The position numbers and the translations under genes are program-made. Below are positions 1-5,427 of a stretch of 5,427 bases of DNA, piece by piece. Every line of letters begins with the position of its first letter. Within the stretch, counting starts at the first letter, position 1. The DNA is from Desulfovibrionaceae bacterium (GTDB taxonomy: Bacteria > Pseudomonadota > Gammaproteobacteria > Burkholderiales > Burkholderiaceae_C). The notes under the pieces were generated by a model. The model was not told the DNA's origin. It ran no database searches and worked only from the letters and a program-made list of their open reading frames with translations. Location: NCBI GenBank assembly GCA_009778355.1, contig WRJY01000157.1, positions 1 to 5,427 of the forward strand, in the 5' to 3' direction.

Positions 1-153
1 TCCGCCACGCCCCTGGCCCCCCTGCTGCGCGCCCTGCTGCTGCCGCAAGACGCCGCGCTGCAAGCCGTGTGGACCGCGCGGCCACTGGCCGAGTTGAGCC
101 TGCAAGACGCGCTGGCCGGCTGCGCCGTGGATTCACAGCTACATTCATCATAG
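1..153 (+). CDS. 3' end of an unrecognised protein gene (partial)
   Basis: An open frame runs from the window's left edge (frame 1) to a TAG at 151-153, giving the last 50 residues of a protein. The codons have the strong G/C third-position preference of the neighbouring real genes, which supports genuine coding at least to about residue 45. The tail is leucine- and alanine-rich (for example LLRALLLPQDAALQAVW, then PLAELSLQDALAGC) and looks helical. No domain can be named. The last five to six residues (QLHSS) and the stop are supplied by the 104-bp repeat that begins at 136, so the original C-terminus may have been replaced when the repeat arrived. The next gene starts 171 nt downstream on the same strand, so co-transcription is possible but not shown. 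The start lies outside the window. Confidence 0.6.
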   Translation, partial: SATPLAPLLRALLLPQDAALQAVWTARPLAELSLQDALAGCAVDSQLHSS

Positions 154-239
154 CTGGCCGCGCCTGCTTACAAACGATTTCAGCATCAAAACATTTTGAA
201 ATTGTTGCCCATCAGGCGCGGCCAGCTATCAATTACAGA
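136..239 (+). repeat. 104-bp palindromic repeat, copy 1
   Basis: This segment is repeated at 4797-4900 in the same orientation, with 94 of 104 positions identical and no gaps. It folds as a two-part hairpin. The outer stem is a perfect 17-bp inverted repeat (ATAGCTGGCCGCGCCTG at 150-166 against 213-229). A symmetric 6+6 nt internal loop follows. The inner 10-bp stem pairs 173-182 with 197-206 and has one G·T pair (176/203). The terminal loop is 14 nt. The outer arms are GC-rich and the core is AT-rich. It contains the stop of the upstream gene (151-153) and lies in the leader of the TPR-like gene. I recognise no family for it; it may be a REP/MITE-like interspersed repeat. Strand is given by the orientation shared with copy 2. 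Confidence 0.9.
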
Positions 240-324
240 ATCATCGCCAACCCGGCACAAGGCCATCCAGGGTCGTCTATATTTGTTAGCCTACACAGAC
301 TTCTTTTTCCCGGAACTTGCCGCA

Positions 325-2745
325 ATGACCGATTCTTCTGCCCGCCCCGTTACCGGCGCGTCCCTTGCGCGCCTGCTCGACCGTCTGGAAGCCGACTTGC
401 GCGAAGCCAGTCCCGCCGAGATGGATTTGATCACCCAGCTTGCCGCGCAGCCGATGCGCGCTGACACGCTGGAAGCGCTGTTTCGTCTGTGCAGCCTGTG
501 GCTGCGGGCGGACGATGCTGGCCGCGCGCAAGCCGTGGTGCAGGGTGACGGCCCGCAACTGGCCGCCAGCGCCGCGCCGGGCGAGCGCGAGGACACGCGC
601 CTGCATCTGGCGCTCGCTCGCCTGTGGCTCGCTCACGCGCAACGCGACGAAGCCGCCGCGCTTGAAGCGCTGCGCGAGGCGCGCCAGATCGCGCAAGAGG
701 CCGGCCCGCGCCTGGCCTGGCGCGATGGCGGCGGGCCGATCCGCGCCAATGCCGGGGGCTACCGCGAGTGGCGCGTCCTGTCCGAATGCACTGACTGGAC
801 GCTCGAGGCCACGCTGGCCGTGTTCGATCTGCGCCGCGCACTGGACATCGCCGACCCCGATCTCGCCCAGCGTCATGCCGCGACCGAAGCCTTTTACTTC
901 GCCTCGCGCGCCCAAGCACTGCGCCAAGCCGGGCAGACCGAGCCAGCGCGCCAGGCCGCCGCGCAAGCGGTCAAAGCCCTGTCCGGCGCAACGCCGCCGC
1001 AGACGGTTGATGAAGATGACTGGCTGCGCCTGGCCGACGCCGTGATCGAAGCCGCGCCCGATCTGTATGCCGCGCTGGCGCAGCCGATCACAAACTTGAC
1101 CGCGCAGTGGCCGCTGCCCCGCCGCCGCGAGATCGAAATCCGGCTGGCGCGGCTGCAAGCGCGCTCACGCCATGCGCAGGGCGATCTGACGGGGGCGCTG
1201 GCGTTGCGGGATCGCACGAATTACATTCTCTCGCCTGAGGGGAATGCCGCGGACGATTTCATCGAATACGATTTGCCCTGGCTGCTCGAGGCAGGCCGCG
1301 ACGATGATTCGGGCCGGCGCGCTTTCTTTCACATCTATGAGGCCGCCCGGTACATGCGAAGGGATGTGCCTTCCATCGTGCATGAGCGGCTGGCCGATGA
1401 AGCCTCGCGCTCCGTCTGGTGGCCATTGTGCGTGATCCGGGCCTGCCACGCGGTGGACACGCTCGAACGTTTCCTTGGCCCGGACCCGGCAGCATTGCCC
1501 GCGCGATCACCCGTTCACGCCCGATTGTTTGCCGCGCTGGCCAAGCAGACGGACATCGCCGCCGCGCTACCCGCCATTTTTGCCGCCGCCCGCCAATTGG
1601 CTGACGAGCGCAGTCCGGGCCATTTGTGGATCAAGCGGGTGACAGCCGTGCACGATCAGGAACAAGGGCGCATCGATGCCGCCACATTGCTGGAAATACT
1701 GGAAGCGACTGCCGCAGCGGGCCACATGCGCGACCGCCGCACATGGTATGGAATAGTGGAAGAGCGCATCAAGGTAAAAGGGCTGGAACAGGCGCTGCAA
1801 TATCCGCCGCCCGTGTTGGAAAGTGGTCTTGCCTGCTATTTCTTCGTCGTCTTTCTGGAAGATTTCGTGGATGCGGAGCTTGAAAAATTGTCAGAAACGC
1901 AGCGGTCGCGGCTGCACGATGCCTGGAAAAACATCAGCCGCGCAGTTTATGAGGACGGCCTCACGCGCATGGCGCGTTTCTTTGAAACCGGGCAAGGCCA
2001 CCCTGGCGATGCCAGCCTTCATCTGTATTCGATGATGTGCAACAACCTGTCCATTATCTATCGAGATGAATGCAAACGTTATGAAGACGCGATAGCTTTG
2101 CACCGCAATGGCATTGAAGTCAGCTCTTTTGCCGAACACTATAGTGGAATTTTTTGGAGTTTGAAATATATTCTGGATGATGCGCAAGACCTGAAGCCGG
2201 AAGCAAAGAAGGCATTGATGGCAAAAATCGTCTCCGCAGGCGAAGATTTGTGGCAATATGCCCTTGCGCATGGATACAGCCGCCACAATCCAAACAACTA
2301 CACTACTTGGGTTGGATATTATTTATATCGCCTGGATCGTGATGGCGAAATACCACTCTGGCTGGAGCGCCTGGTGCAATGGCAGGAAGGCGAAGACGGG
2401 GAAAACCCGGCGCATCTGTCGGATGTCGCCCTGCAACGGCGCATGGGATTTTTCAGCTACATGCATCACGCCAACCGGGATGCCGCCGAAACCTTGTGGG
2501 CTGCGATGAAACCACAAGTCGTCGCATCAAAAGATGAATATACGCATTACGTGATTTCTCGTGATCTTCAGATTTATTTCAATCGGCCTGCCGAGGCGAT
2601 AGCGTTCTTCGAGAAACATCTGGAACTCAATCCACGCAAGACTGAAGAACAGCGCGAGCAAGCGCAAGAAATAGAGCAGCGTCTGGCGGAATGCCGTTCG
2701 CTCGCCGCCCCCGCGCCGCGCGCCCGGTGGCGATTCTGGAAGTAG
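325..2745 (+). CDS. Large TPR-like helical-repeat protein, 806 aa, function unknown
   Basis: I chose ATG 325 because GGAA at 312-315 sits 9 nt upstream and strongly biased coding begins there. The in-frame TTG at 196 lies inside the repeat hairpin and is implausible. The protein is almost wholly helical. TPR-like helix pairs are seen near residues 90-127, 188-215, 270-300, 573-617 and 742-770; the last ends in a typical A-E-A-I-x-F-F-E-K-x-L-E-L-N-P pattern. A charged helix and a basic tail (RARWRFWK) close the protein. There is no signal peptide, membrane segment or catalytic motif, so a cytoplasmic scaffold or protein-binding role is the reasonable inference. The stop (TAG 2743-2745) is 2 nt before the next start, indicating an operon with translational coupling. 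Oddly, GC falls from about 72% (601-900) to about 44% (2041-2340) within the same open frame, so the C-terminal half looks different in origin or selection. The family was not recognised. Confidence 0.9.
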   Translation: MTDSSARPVTGASLARLLDRLEADLREASPAEMDLITQLAAQPMRADTLEALFRLCSLWLRADDAGRAQAVVQGDGPQLAASAAPGEREDTRLHLALARLWLAHAQRDEAAALEALREARQIAQEAGPRLAWRDGGGPIRANAGGYREWRVLSECTDWTLEATLAVFDLRRALDIADPDLAQRHAATEAFYFASRAQALRQAGQTEPARQAAAQAVKALSGATPPQTVDEDDWLRLADAVIEAAPDLYAALAQPITNLTAQWPLPRRREIEIRLARLQARSRHAQGDLTGALALRDRTNYILSPEGNAADDFIEYDLPWLLEAGRDDDSGRRAFFHIYEAARYMRRDVPSIVHERLADEASRSVWWPLCVIRACHAVDTLERFLGPDPAALPARSPVHARLFAALAKQTDIAAALPAIFAAARQLADERSPGHLWIKRVTAVHDQEQGRIDAATLLEILEATAAAGHMRDRRTWYGIVEERIKVKGLEQALQYPPPVLESGLACYFFVVFLEDFVDAELEKLSETQRSRLHDAWKNISRAVYEDGLTRMARFFETGQGHPGDASLHLYSMMCNNLSIIYRDECKRYEDAIALHRNGIEVSSFAEHYSGIFWSLKYILDDAQDLKPEAKKALMAKIVSAGEDLWQYALAHGYSRHNPNNYTTWVGYYLYRLDRDGEIPLWLERLVQWQEGEDGENPAHLSDVALQRRMGFFSYMHHANRDAAETLWAAMKPQVVASKDEYTHYVISRDLQIYFNRPAEAIAFFEKHLELNPRKTEEQREQAQEIEQRLAECRSLAAPAPRARWRFWK
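2738..2742 (+). promoter_or_regulatory. Ribosome binding site overlapping the end of the TPR-like gene
   Basis: GGAAG ends 5 nt before ATG 2748 and directly precedes the upstream stop TAG (2743-2745). A ribosome terminating there covers this site and can restart at 2748. This decides the start over the longer in-frame ATG at 2691, which would overlap the upstream gene by 55 nt. Confidence 0.6.
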
Positions 2746-2747
2746 GC

Positions 2748-4811
2748 ATGAGCGCGCCCGCAAGCCCTGATCCCGCATCCGCAAACCGCCCCGCCTACGC
2801 CCCGCGCAACGCGCTGAACGCGGGCGAGATCAGGCGCGCCATCCAAGCGCGCAGCGCGGCGCGGGGCGACGCGGCGGACGTGCGCGCCTGGCTGCTGAAC
2901 CACTTTTATCGGCACGCGGTCGGCAATTTCGAGCCTGCAACGCCCGTGCGCTCGCTGGCCGACGCGCGGGCCGTGCTGGGCGGAGCGTTGCCCGCGTGGG
3001 TGAAGGCGCGTTTTTCGGCAGCGGACAGCCGCGCGTCAAAAGCCGCGCCGGTCGTGTGGGTCGATCCGTCAAGCGCGCCCCTGCTGGCGCTGGAGGCGCG
3101 GCTGGTGGAATTTTTGACCTCGCGCGACGGAACGGCGCTGCAAGGCAAGCTGGAGCGCGTCAACTGCCCGCAGGCGCTGGCCCTGTGGGAGCGGGAGCAC
3201 GCGCGCATCGCCGAGCGCATCCAGCGCGGCTGGCGGCAAAGCAACCCGCAGGCGCTGCGCCATGTGTGCGCCACGCCGCACGGCACGCTGGTGGAACTGC
3301 GGCCGGATAGTGCGTTGCTGCGCGAGGAGATGGCCTACGAGAGTTACCGCATGGGCCATTGCCTGGGCCAGTTCGCCAACCGCAAGGCGCTCACCGGCGG
3401 TTACGGCGGGCGTTACGCGGACGCGGCGCAGGCAGGGCAGTTGCGGCTGTTCAGCATCCGCGATGAGCGGGGCGAACCGCACGTGACCCTGAGTATGTTG
3501 ACGGACGGCGCGGGCCGGTTGATGGTGGAACAGGTCAAGGGCAAGCAAAACCGCCCGCCGGTGCAACGCTACGTGGAAGATGTGCTGGCGGCGCTGACCG
3601 CGCTCGATGCCGCGGCGGATGACGACCTGGCGCCCGACTGCCTCGCGCTGGGGCTGGTGCGCGCCGGCGAGCGCTGGCAGCCCATTGAATCGGTCACCGA
3701 CGCCGCGCTGCTGGCGCGGCTGGTGAGCCGGCATCCGGGCTTGTATCCGCGGCTGGCCGATCCGGCGCCGCTGATCGAATGGCTGGTGGCCGCGCGCGAG
3801 CCTGGCCTGCTGCGGGAGCGCCCGCCCAAGTCGCCCGCCTTGCGCTATGCCGCCCGCGAGATATGGCGCGATGGGGCGGCGCCGCCAGCCGCTGCTGCCG
3901 CCGGCCAGGCGCTGCCGGCAGCCATGACCGAAGATGTGGTTTGGGAAGGCATGCCCGAGGCGCAATGGCGCGCCTTGCCCCGCGCGCCCGGCTGGCTGTG
4001 GAAGATGCCGGGGCAAATTGCGCGCGCCGCCCGCGCCGCGTGGCGGTGGCTGCGCGTGGCGATAGTCATCCTGCTGTTGTATTGGCTGCTGGGCTTCTGG
4101 CTGCTGCTGTTCGGAGTGGGACTGTATTCAGGGTTCAAGAAAAAACCGTTCCCCTTTCTGGCCAGGCCCCGCCACGAAGGCCGCAAGCTCTGGGCGCTGG
4201 CGCTGGCCGCGCCAATGGCCGGCGCCATCGGCCAGCATGGTTTTTATGACCGGAAAGCCGCGCGGGTCGATGCCGATTGGCGCCAAAACATCCGCCCGCA
4301 GTTCCTGCACCAGTTGGGCCTGCCCGCCAGCGCCGACGATGCCGCGGTGGCGCGTTTTCTGCGCGAATCCTTCGAGCAGCAATGGTACCGCGCCGATATG
4401 CCGGCGCCGGACCGCGATGCCGACCCGCGCGCGGCGTTGGCATTTGCCACCGCGCGCGCGGCCTTTTTTGCACGCAATGCACTATTGCTCGGCTGGCTGG
4501 CGCCGCCGCCCGCATGGCGCGTGCTGCTGCTCAATGCCCAGCGCGCGCAGGAGTGCTGGGCGGGTTGGGAAGATTTTGGCCGCGCCTGCCTGGCCGGACG
4601 CCGGCAGTGGATTCTGGCCGGACGCGCCGACCCGATGGGCGCGGGCTTTGACGAAGCGGCGCTGACCCGTTTGCTGCAACAGCGCCAGCGCAAACACGGC
4701 TGGAAAGGGCTGCCGTGGCCGGGACAGGCGGCCTTCGATCCGGTGGCCGTCAAGCGCCGCGGCGCTGCCGCTGGCCGAGTTGACGCCAGTGACCCGCAGC
4801 TACATTTATGA
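2748..4811 (+). CDS. PcfJ-like / membrane segment / DUF1266-type fusion protein, 687 aa
   Basis: The start follows the upstream stop by 2 nt behind GGAAG. There are three parts. First, an alpha-helical N-terminal region leads into a PcfJ-like domain at about residues 190-290. Its hallmarks are E193, then M202-G-H-C205-L-G, then LFSIRDERGEPHVTLSM (234-250) and EQVKGKQNRPP (261-271). This is the order seen in PcfJ-like proteins, a family named after a pCF10 conjugation-plasmid protein of unproven activity. Second, residues 437-460 form a strongly hydrophobic segment flanked by R436 and KKK464-466, predicted to be an inner-membrane anchor. Third, residues 480-660 resemble DUF1266 (E. coli YbeR/YbeU type): W482-ALAL, FATAR at 566-570, and GWEDFGRACLAGRRQW at 606-621. 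No signal peptide is seen. The combination suggests a membrane-tethered partner of the TPR-like protein; its activity is unknown. The last residues (QLHL) and the TGA lie inside repeat copy 2, and codon use suggests a frame change near 4760 (see findings). Confidence 0.88.
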   Translation: MSAPASPDPASANRPAYAPRNALNAGEIRRAIQARSAARGDAADVRAWLLNHFYRHAVGNFEPATPVRSLADARAVLGGALPAWVKARFSAADSRASKAAPVVWVDPSSAPLLALEARLVEFLTSRDGTALQGKLERVNCPQALALWEREHARIAERIQRGWRQSNPQALRHVCATPHGTLVELRPDSALLREEMAYESYRMGHCLGQFANRKALTGGYGGRYADAAQAGQLRLFSIRDERGEPHVTLSMLTDGAGRLMVEQVKGKQNRPPVQRYVEDVLAALTALDAAADDDLAPDCLALGLVRAGERWQPIESVTDAALLARLVSRHPGLYPRLADPAPLIEWLVAAREPGLLRERPPKSPALRYAAREIWRDGAAPPAAAAAGQALPAAMTEDVVWEGMPEAQWRALPRAPGWLWKMPGQIARAARAAWRWLRVAIVILLLYWLLGFWLLLFGVGLYSGFKKKPFPFLARPRHEGRKLWALALAAPMAGAIGQHGFYDRKAARVDADWRQNIRPQFLHQLGLPASADDAAVARFLRESFEQQWYRADMPAPDRDADPRAALAFATARAAFFARNALLLGWLAPPPAWRVLLLNAQRAQECWAGWEDFGRACLAGRRQWILAGRADPMGAGFDEAALTRLLQQRQRKHGWKGLPWPGQAAFDPVAVKRRGAAAGRVDASDPQLHL

Positions 4812-4900
4812 TATCTGGCCGCGCCTGCCCACAAACGATTTCAGCATTGAAATATTTTGTAATCGTTGCCCATCAGGCGCGGCCAGCTATCAATTACAGA
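4797..4900 (+). repeat. 104-bp palindromic repeat, copy 2
   Basis: This is the second copy of the element at 136-239, ungapped, with 10 differences that all fall in its first 68 positions; the last 36 are identical. The outer stem pairs 4810-4827 with 4874-4891 (18 positions, one mismatch). The inner stem pairs 4834-4843 with 4858-4867 (one T·T mismatch). The G·T pair of copy 1's inner stem is a G·C pair here, so pairing is kept despite sequence change. It contains the stop of the PcfJ-like gene (4809-4811) and ends 23 nt before the next start codon. In RNA this stable hairpin would lie between two genes of a likely operon and could act in mRNA processing, stability or partial termination. 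No T-tract follows it, so it is not a standard intrinsic terminator. Confidence 0.9.
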
Positions 4901-4907
4901 GCCAGCG

Positions 4908-4913
4908 AAAGGA
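4908..4913 (+). promoter_or_regulatory. Ribosome binding site of the small gene
   Basis: AAAGGA lies 10 nt upstream of ATG 4924, just outside the right end of repeat copy 2. It supports ATG 4924 over the longer reading frame that enters through the repeat from TTG 4780. Confidence 0.6.
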
Positions 4914-4923
4914 TCACGAAAAA

Positions 4924-5205
4924 ATGACAACCACCGCTCCGCTAACAGAGGACAACGGCTACTGGGTTGCCCGCATCAACGAAGCTGGCCGCGCCGCGCT
5001 GGCGGCCTGGCTGGCGCAAAAGGCCGTGCCGCCCGCGCCGCCGCTGGCCGGCTGGGCGCAATCGGCCGAGTACGTGATGGAATGCGCGCTGACCAGCGAG
5101 CACAGCCCGTGCGTGCTGGAAATGGACGCCTCTGAAACGGCCAGCGGGCGGGCCGAGGCGCTGCCGCTTGACCGCGCCTGGTTCACCATCACGCGGCACG
5201 GGTGA
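4924..5205 (+). CDS. Small unrecognised protein, 93 aa
   Basis: The ATG is preceded by AAAGGA at a suitable distance and the frame ends at TGA 5203-5205. Codons keep the high G/C third positions of this genome from about codon 15 onward, which supports a real gene. I do not recognise the family. The N-terminal part includes an alanine-rich helix (EAGRAALAAWLAQKA, about residues 22-36) and a short proline-rich linker (VPPAPP). The C-terminal third (CVLEMDASETASGRAE, then LPLDRAWFTITRHG) looks like beta strands. There is no signal peptide or membrane segment and there are only two cysteines, so it is probably cytoplasmic. It lies 112 nt after the PcfJ-like gene on the same strand, separated by repeat copy 2. 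It could be a third operon member or an independent cassette. Its frame is open upstream through the repeat, so an ancestral fusion cannot be excluded. Confidence 0.7.
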   Translation: MTTTAPLTEDNGYWVARINEAGRAALAAWLAQKAVPPAPPLAGWAQSAEYVMECALTSEHSPCVLEMDASETASGRAEALPLDRAWFTITRHG

Positions 5206-5220
5206 GCGCGGCGCGGGGCG

Positions 5221-5339
5221 TTATTCGAATTCGCGTTTCAATAAAGAACCGTTCGGGCTGAGCTTGTCGAAGCCAAGCGCCGGCCTTCGACAAGCTCAGG
5301 CTGAACGGTCATGAAAGTTTTTAACGCGAATTGGAATTA
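5221..5339. repeat. Nested palindromic element between convergent genes
   Basis: The outer arms are 17 nt (5221-5237 and 5323-5339) and match at 15 of 17 positions as an inverted repeat, with a perfect 10-bp core AATTCGCGTT/AACGCGAATT (5228-5237, 5323-5332). Inside lies a second, unrelated inverted repeat (5248-5309) built on CTGAGCTTGTCGAAG. The arrangement suggests one palindromic element inserted inside another, or a single MITE-like element with two nested stems. The right arm overlaps the stop codon of the minus-strand gene ending at 5321. Confidence 0.75.
5248..5309. terminator. CTGAGCTTGTCGAAG hairpin, possible bidirectional terminator
   Basis: The left arm 5248-5274 and right arm 5282-5309 form a stem with a perfect 15-bp core (5258-5272 with 5285-5299). 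An outer stretch of about ten positions (ACCGTTC with GAACGGT) continues it, with one mismatch and one wobble, and the loop is short. I recall this sequence as a common interspersed repeat in proteobacterial genomes. It lies downstream of both convergent stops (5205 on +, 5321 on -). On the minus strand the stem is followed by a T-rich stretch (TCTTTATT); on the plus strand TTTTT comes about 8 nt after the stem. Termination is inferred from position and fold only. Confidence 0.5.
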
Positions 5340-5427
5340 CGCCCGCCTTGCGCGAGCTTTCCCTCCCGCTCATCGCCCACGATGCGCCCGGCTTCCAGCG
5401 TCAGGCGGCGCTGGCAGCGGGCGGCTA
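5321..5427 (-). CDS. C-terminal end of a probable ABC-transporter ATP-binding protein (partial)
   Basis: On the minus strand an open frame enters from the right edge (first full codon at 5425) and ends at TAA 5323-5321, giving 34 residues. The visible start of the tail reads CQRRLTLEAGRIVGDE. This matches the usual last strand of ABC ATPases, where a basic residue cluster is followed by hydrophobic-x-L-x-x-G-R-I-V (LolD/FtsE/MacB-like exporters and similar). The Walker and signature motifs lie outside the window, so the assignment rests on this tail alone. The final residues (about GGRNSNSR) and the stop come from the right arm of the nested palindrome, so the tail was probably extended or replaced by the repeat. 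It is convergent with the small gene at 4924-5205. Confidence 0.5.
   Translation of the reverse strand, partial: AARCQRRLTLEAGRIVGDEREGKLAQGGRNSNSR

Noticed and set aside
136..239. Integron attC recombination site
   Set aside because: The size, palindromic fold and position after a gene fit, but the expected end boxes (RYYYAAC and GTTRRRY) are not present at the hairpin ends, and no integron integrase is in view.
278..283. Possible -10 box TATATT upstream of the TPR-like gene
   Set aside because: No acceptable -35 box lies about 17 nt upstream (the sequence there is GCACAA). An AT-rich hexamer alone is not enough to call a promoter.
196..324. Upstream TTG start for the TPR-like gene (43 extra residues)
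   Set aside because: It begins inside the repeat hairpin and its codons lack the genome's bias. ATG 325 has a ribosome site and marks the onset of biased coding.
286..1158. Minus-strand 290-residue open frame
   Set aside because: It is antisense to the strongly biased TPR-like gene. Long opposite-strand frames are expected in 70%+ GC coding DNA, and its composition (R, G, A, Q) is typical of such shadows.
3069..4016. Minus-strand 315-residue open frame
   Set aside because: It is antisense to the PcfJ-like domain, whose recognisable motifs are on the plus strand. It has an arginine/histidine/glutamine-rich shadow composition and no motif of its own.
136..4900. CRISPR array or composite transposon
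   Set aside because: Only two repeat copies lie 4.6 kb apart, with no regular spacers. No transposase gene, insertion-sequence ends or clear target duplications are visible.
4780..4923. N-terminal extension of the small gene through the repeat from TTG 4780
   Set aside because: It would translate the repeat, has no ribosome site at TTG 4780, and ATG 4924 has a clear one. The open frame is noted only as possible evidence of a frameshift.

Overview
The window comes from a GC-rich genome. The composition is roughly 70-76% GC in most genes, with strong G/C preference at third codon positions. One palindromic repeat, built around CTGAGCTTGTCGAAG, is of a kind I recall as common in proteobacteria, especially Burkholderiales-like beta-proteobacteria. 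I infer a beta-proteobacterium or a close relative. No gene here fixes the taxon. No rRNA, tRNA, CRISPR array, transposase or recombinase is visible.

Layout, left to right. Positions 1-153 hold the 3' end of an unrecognised + strand gene. Its stop lies inside a 104-bp palindromic repeat (copy 1, 136-239). After an 85-nt leader comes a large gene at 325-2745, encoding an 806-residue all-helical TPR-like protein with no enzymatic motif. Two bases after its stop is a second gene at 2748-4811, encoding 687 residues: a PcfJ-like central domain, one strong membrane segment and a C-terminal DUF1266-type domain. That gene ends inside copy 2 of the same repeat (4797-4900, same orientation, same length, 94/104 identical). 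A small unrecognised gene (4924-5205, 93 residues) follows with a good ribosome binding site. A different, nested palindrome (5221-5339) separates it from a convergent minus-strand gene. Only the C-terminal tail of that gene is visible; it resembles the end of an ABC-transporter ATPase.

The two large genes are almost certainly translated together and probably act together: a helical-repeat scaffold plus a membrane-anchored PcfJ-like/DUF1266 fusion. Neither family has a known biochemical activity that I can name, so the role is open. The two-gene unit is bracketed by direct copies of the 104-bp hairpin repeat, and each copy sits directly at the 3' end of a gene. This gives a cassette-like pattern (gene, hairpin, two genes, hairpin, small gene). 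That pattern, the sharp GC drop within the TPR-like gene (about 72% to 44%) and the domain fusion are the points most worth following up.
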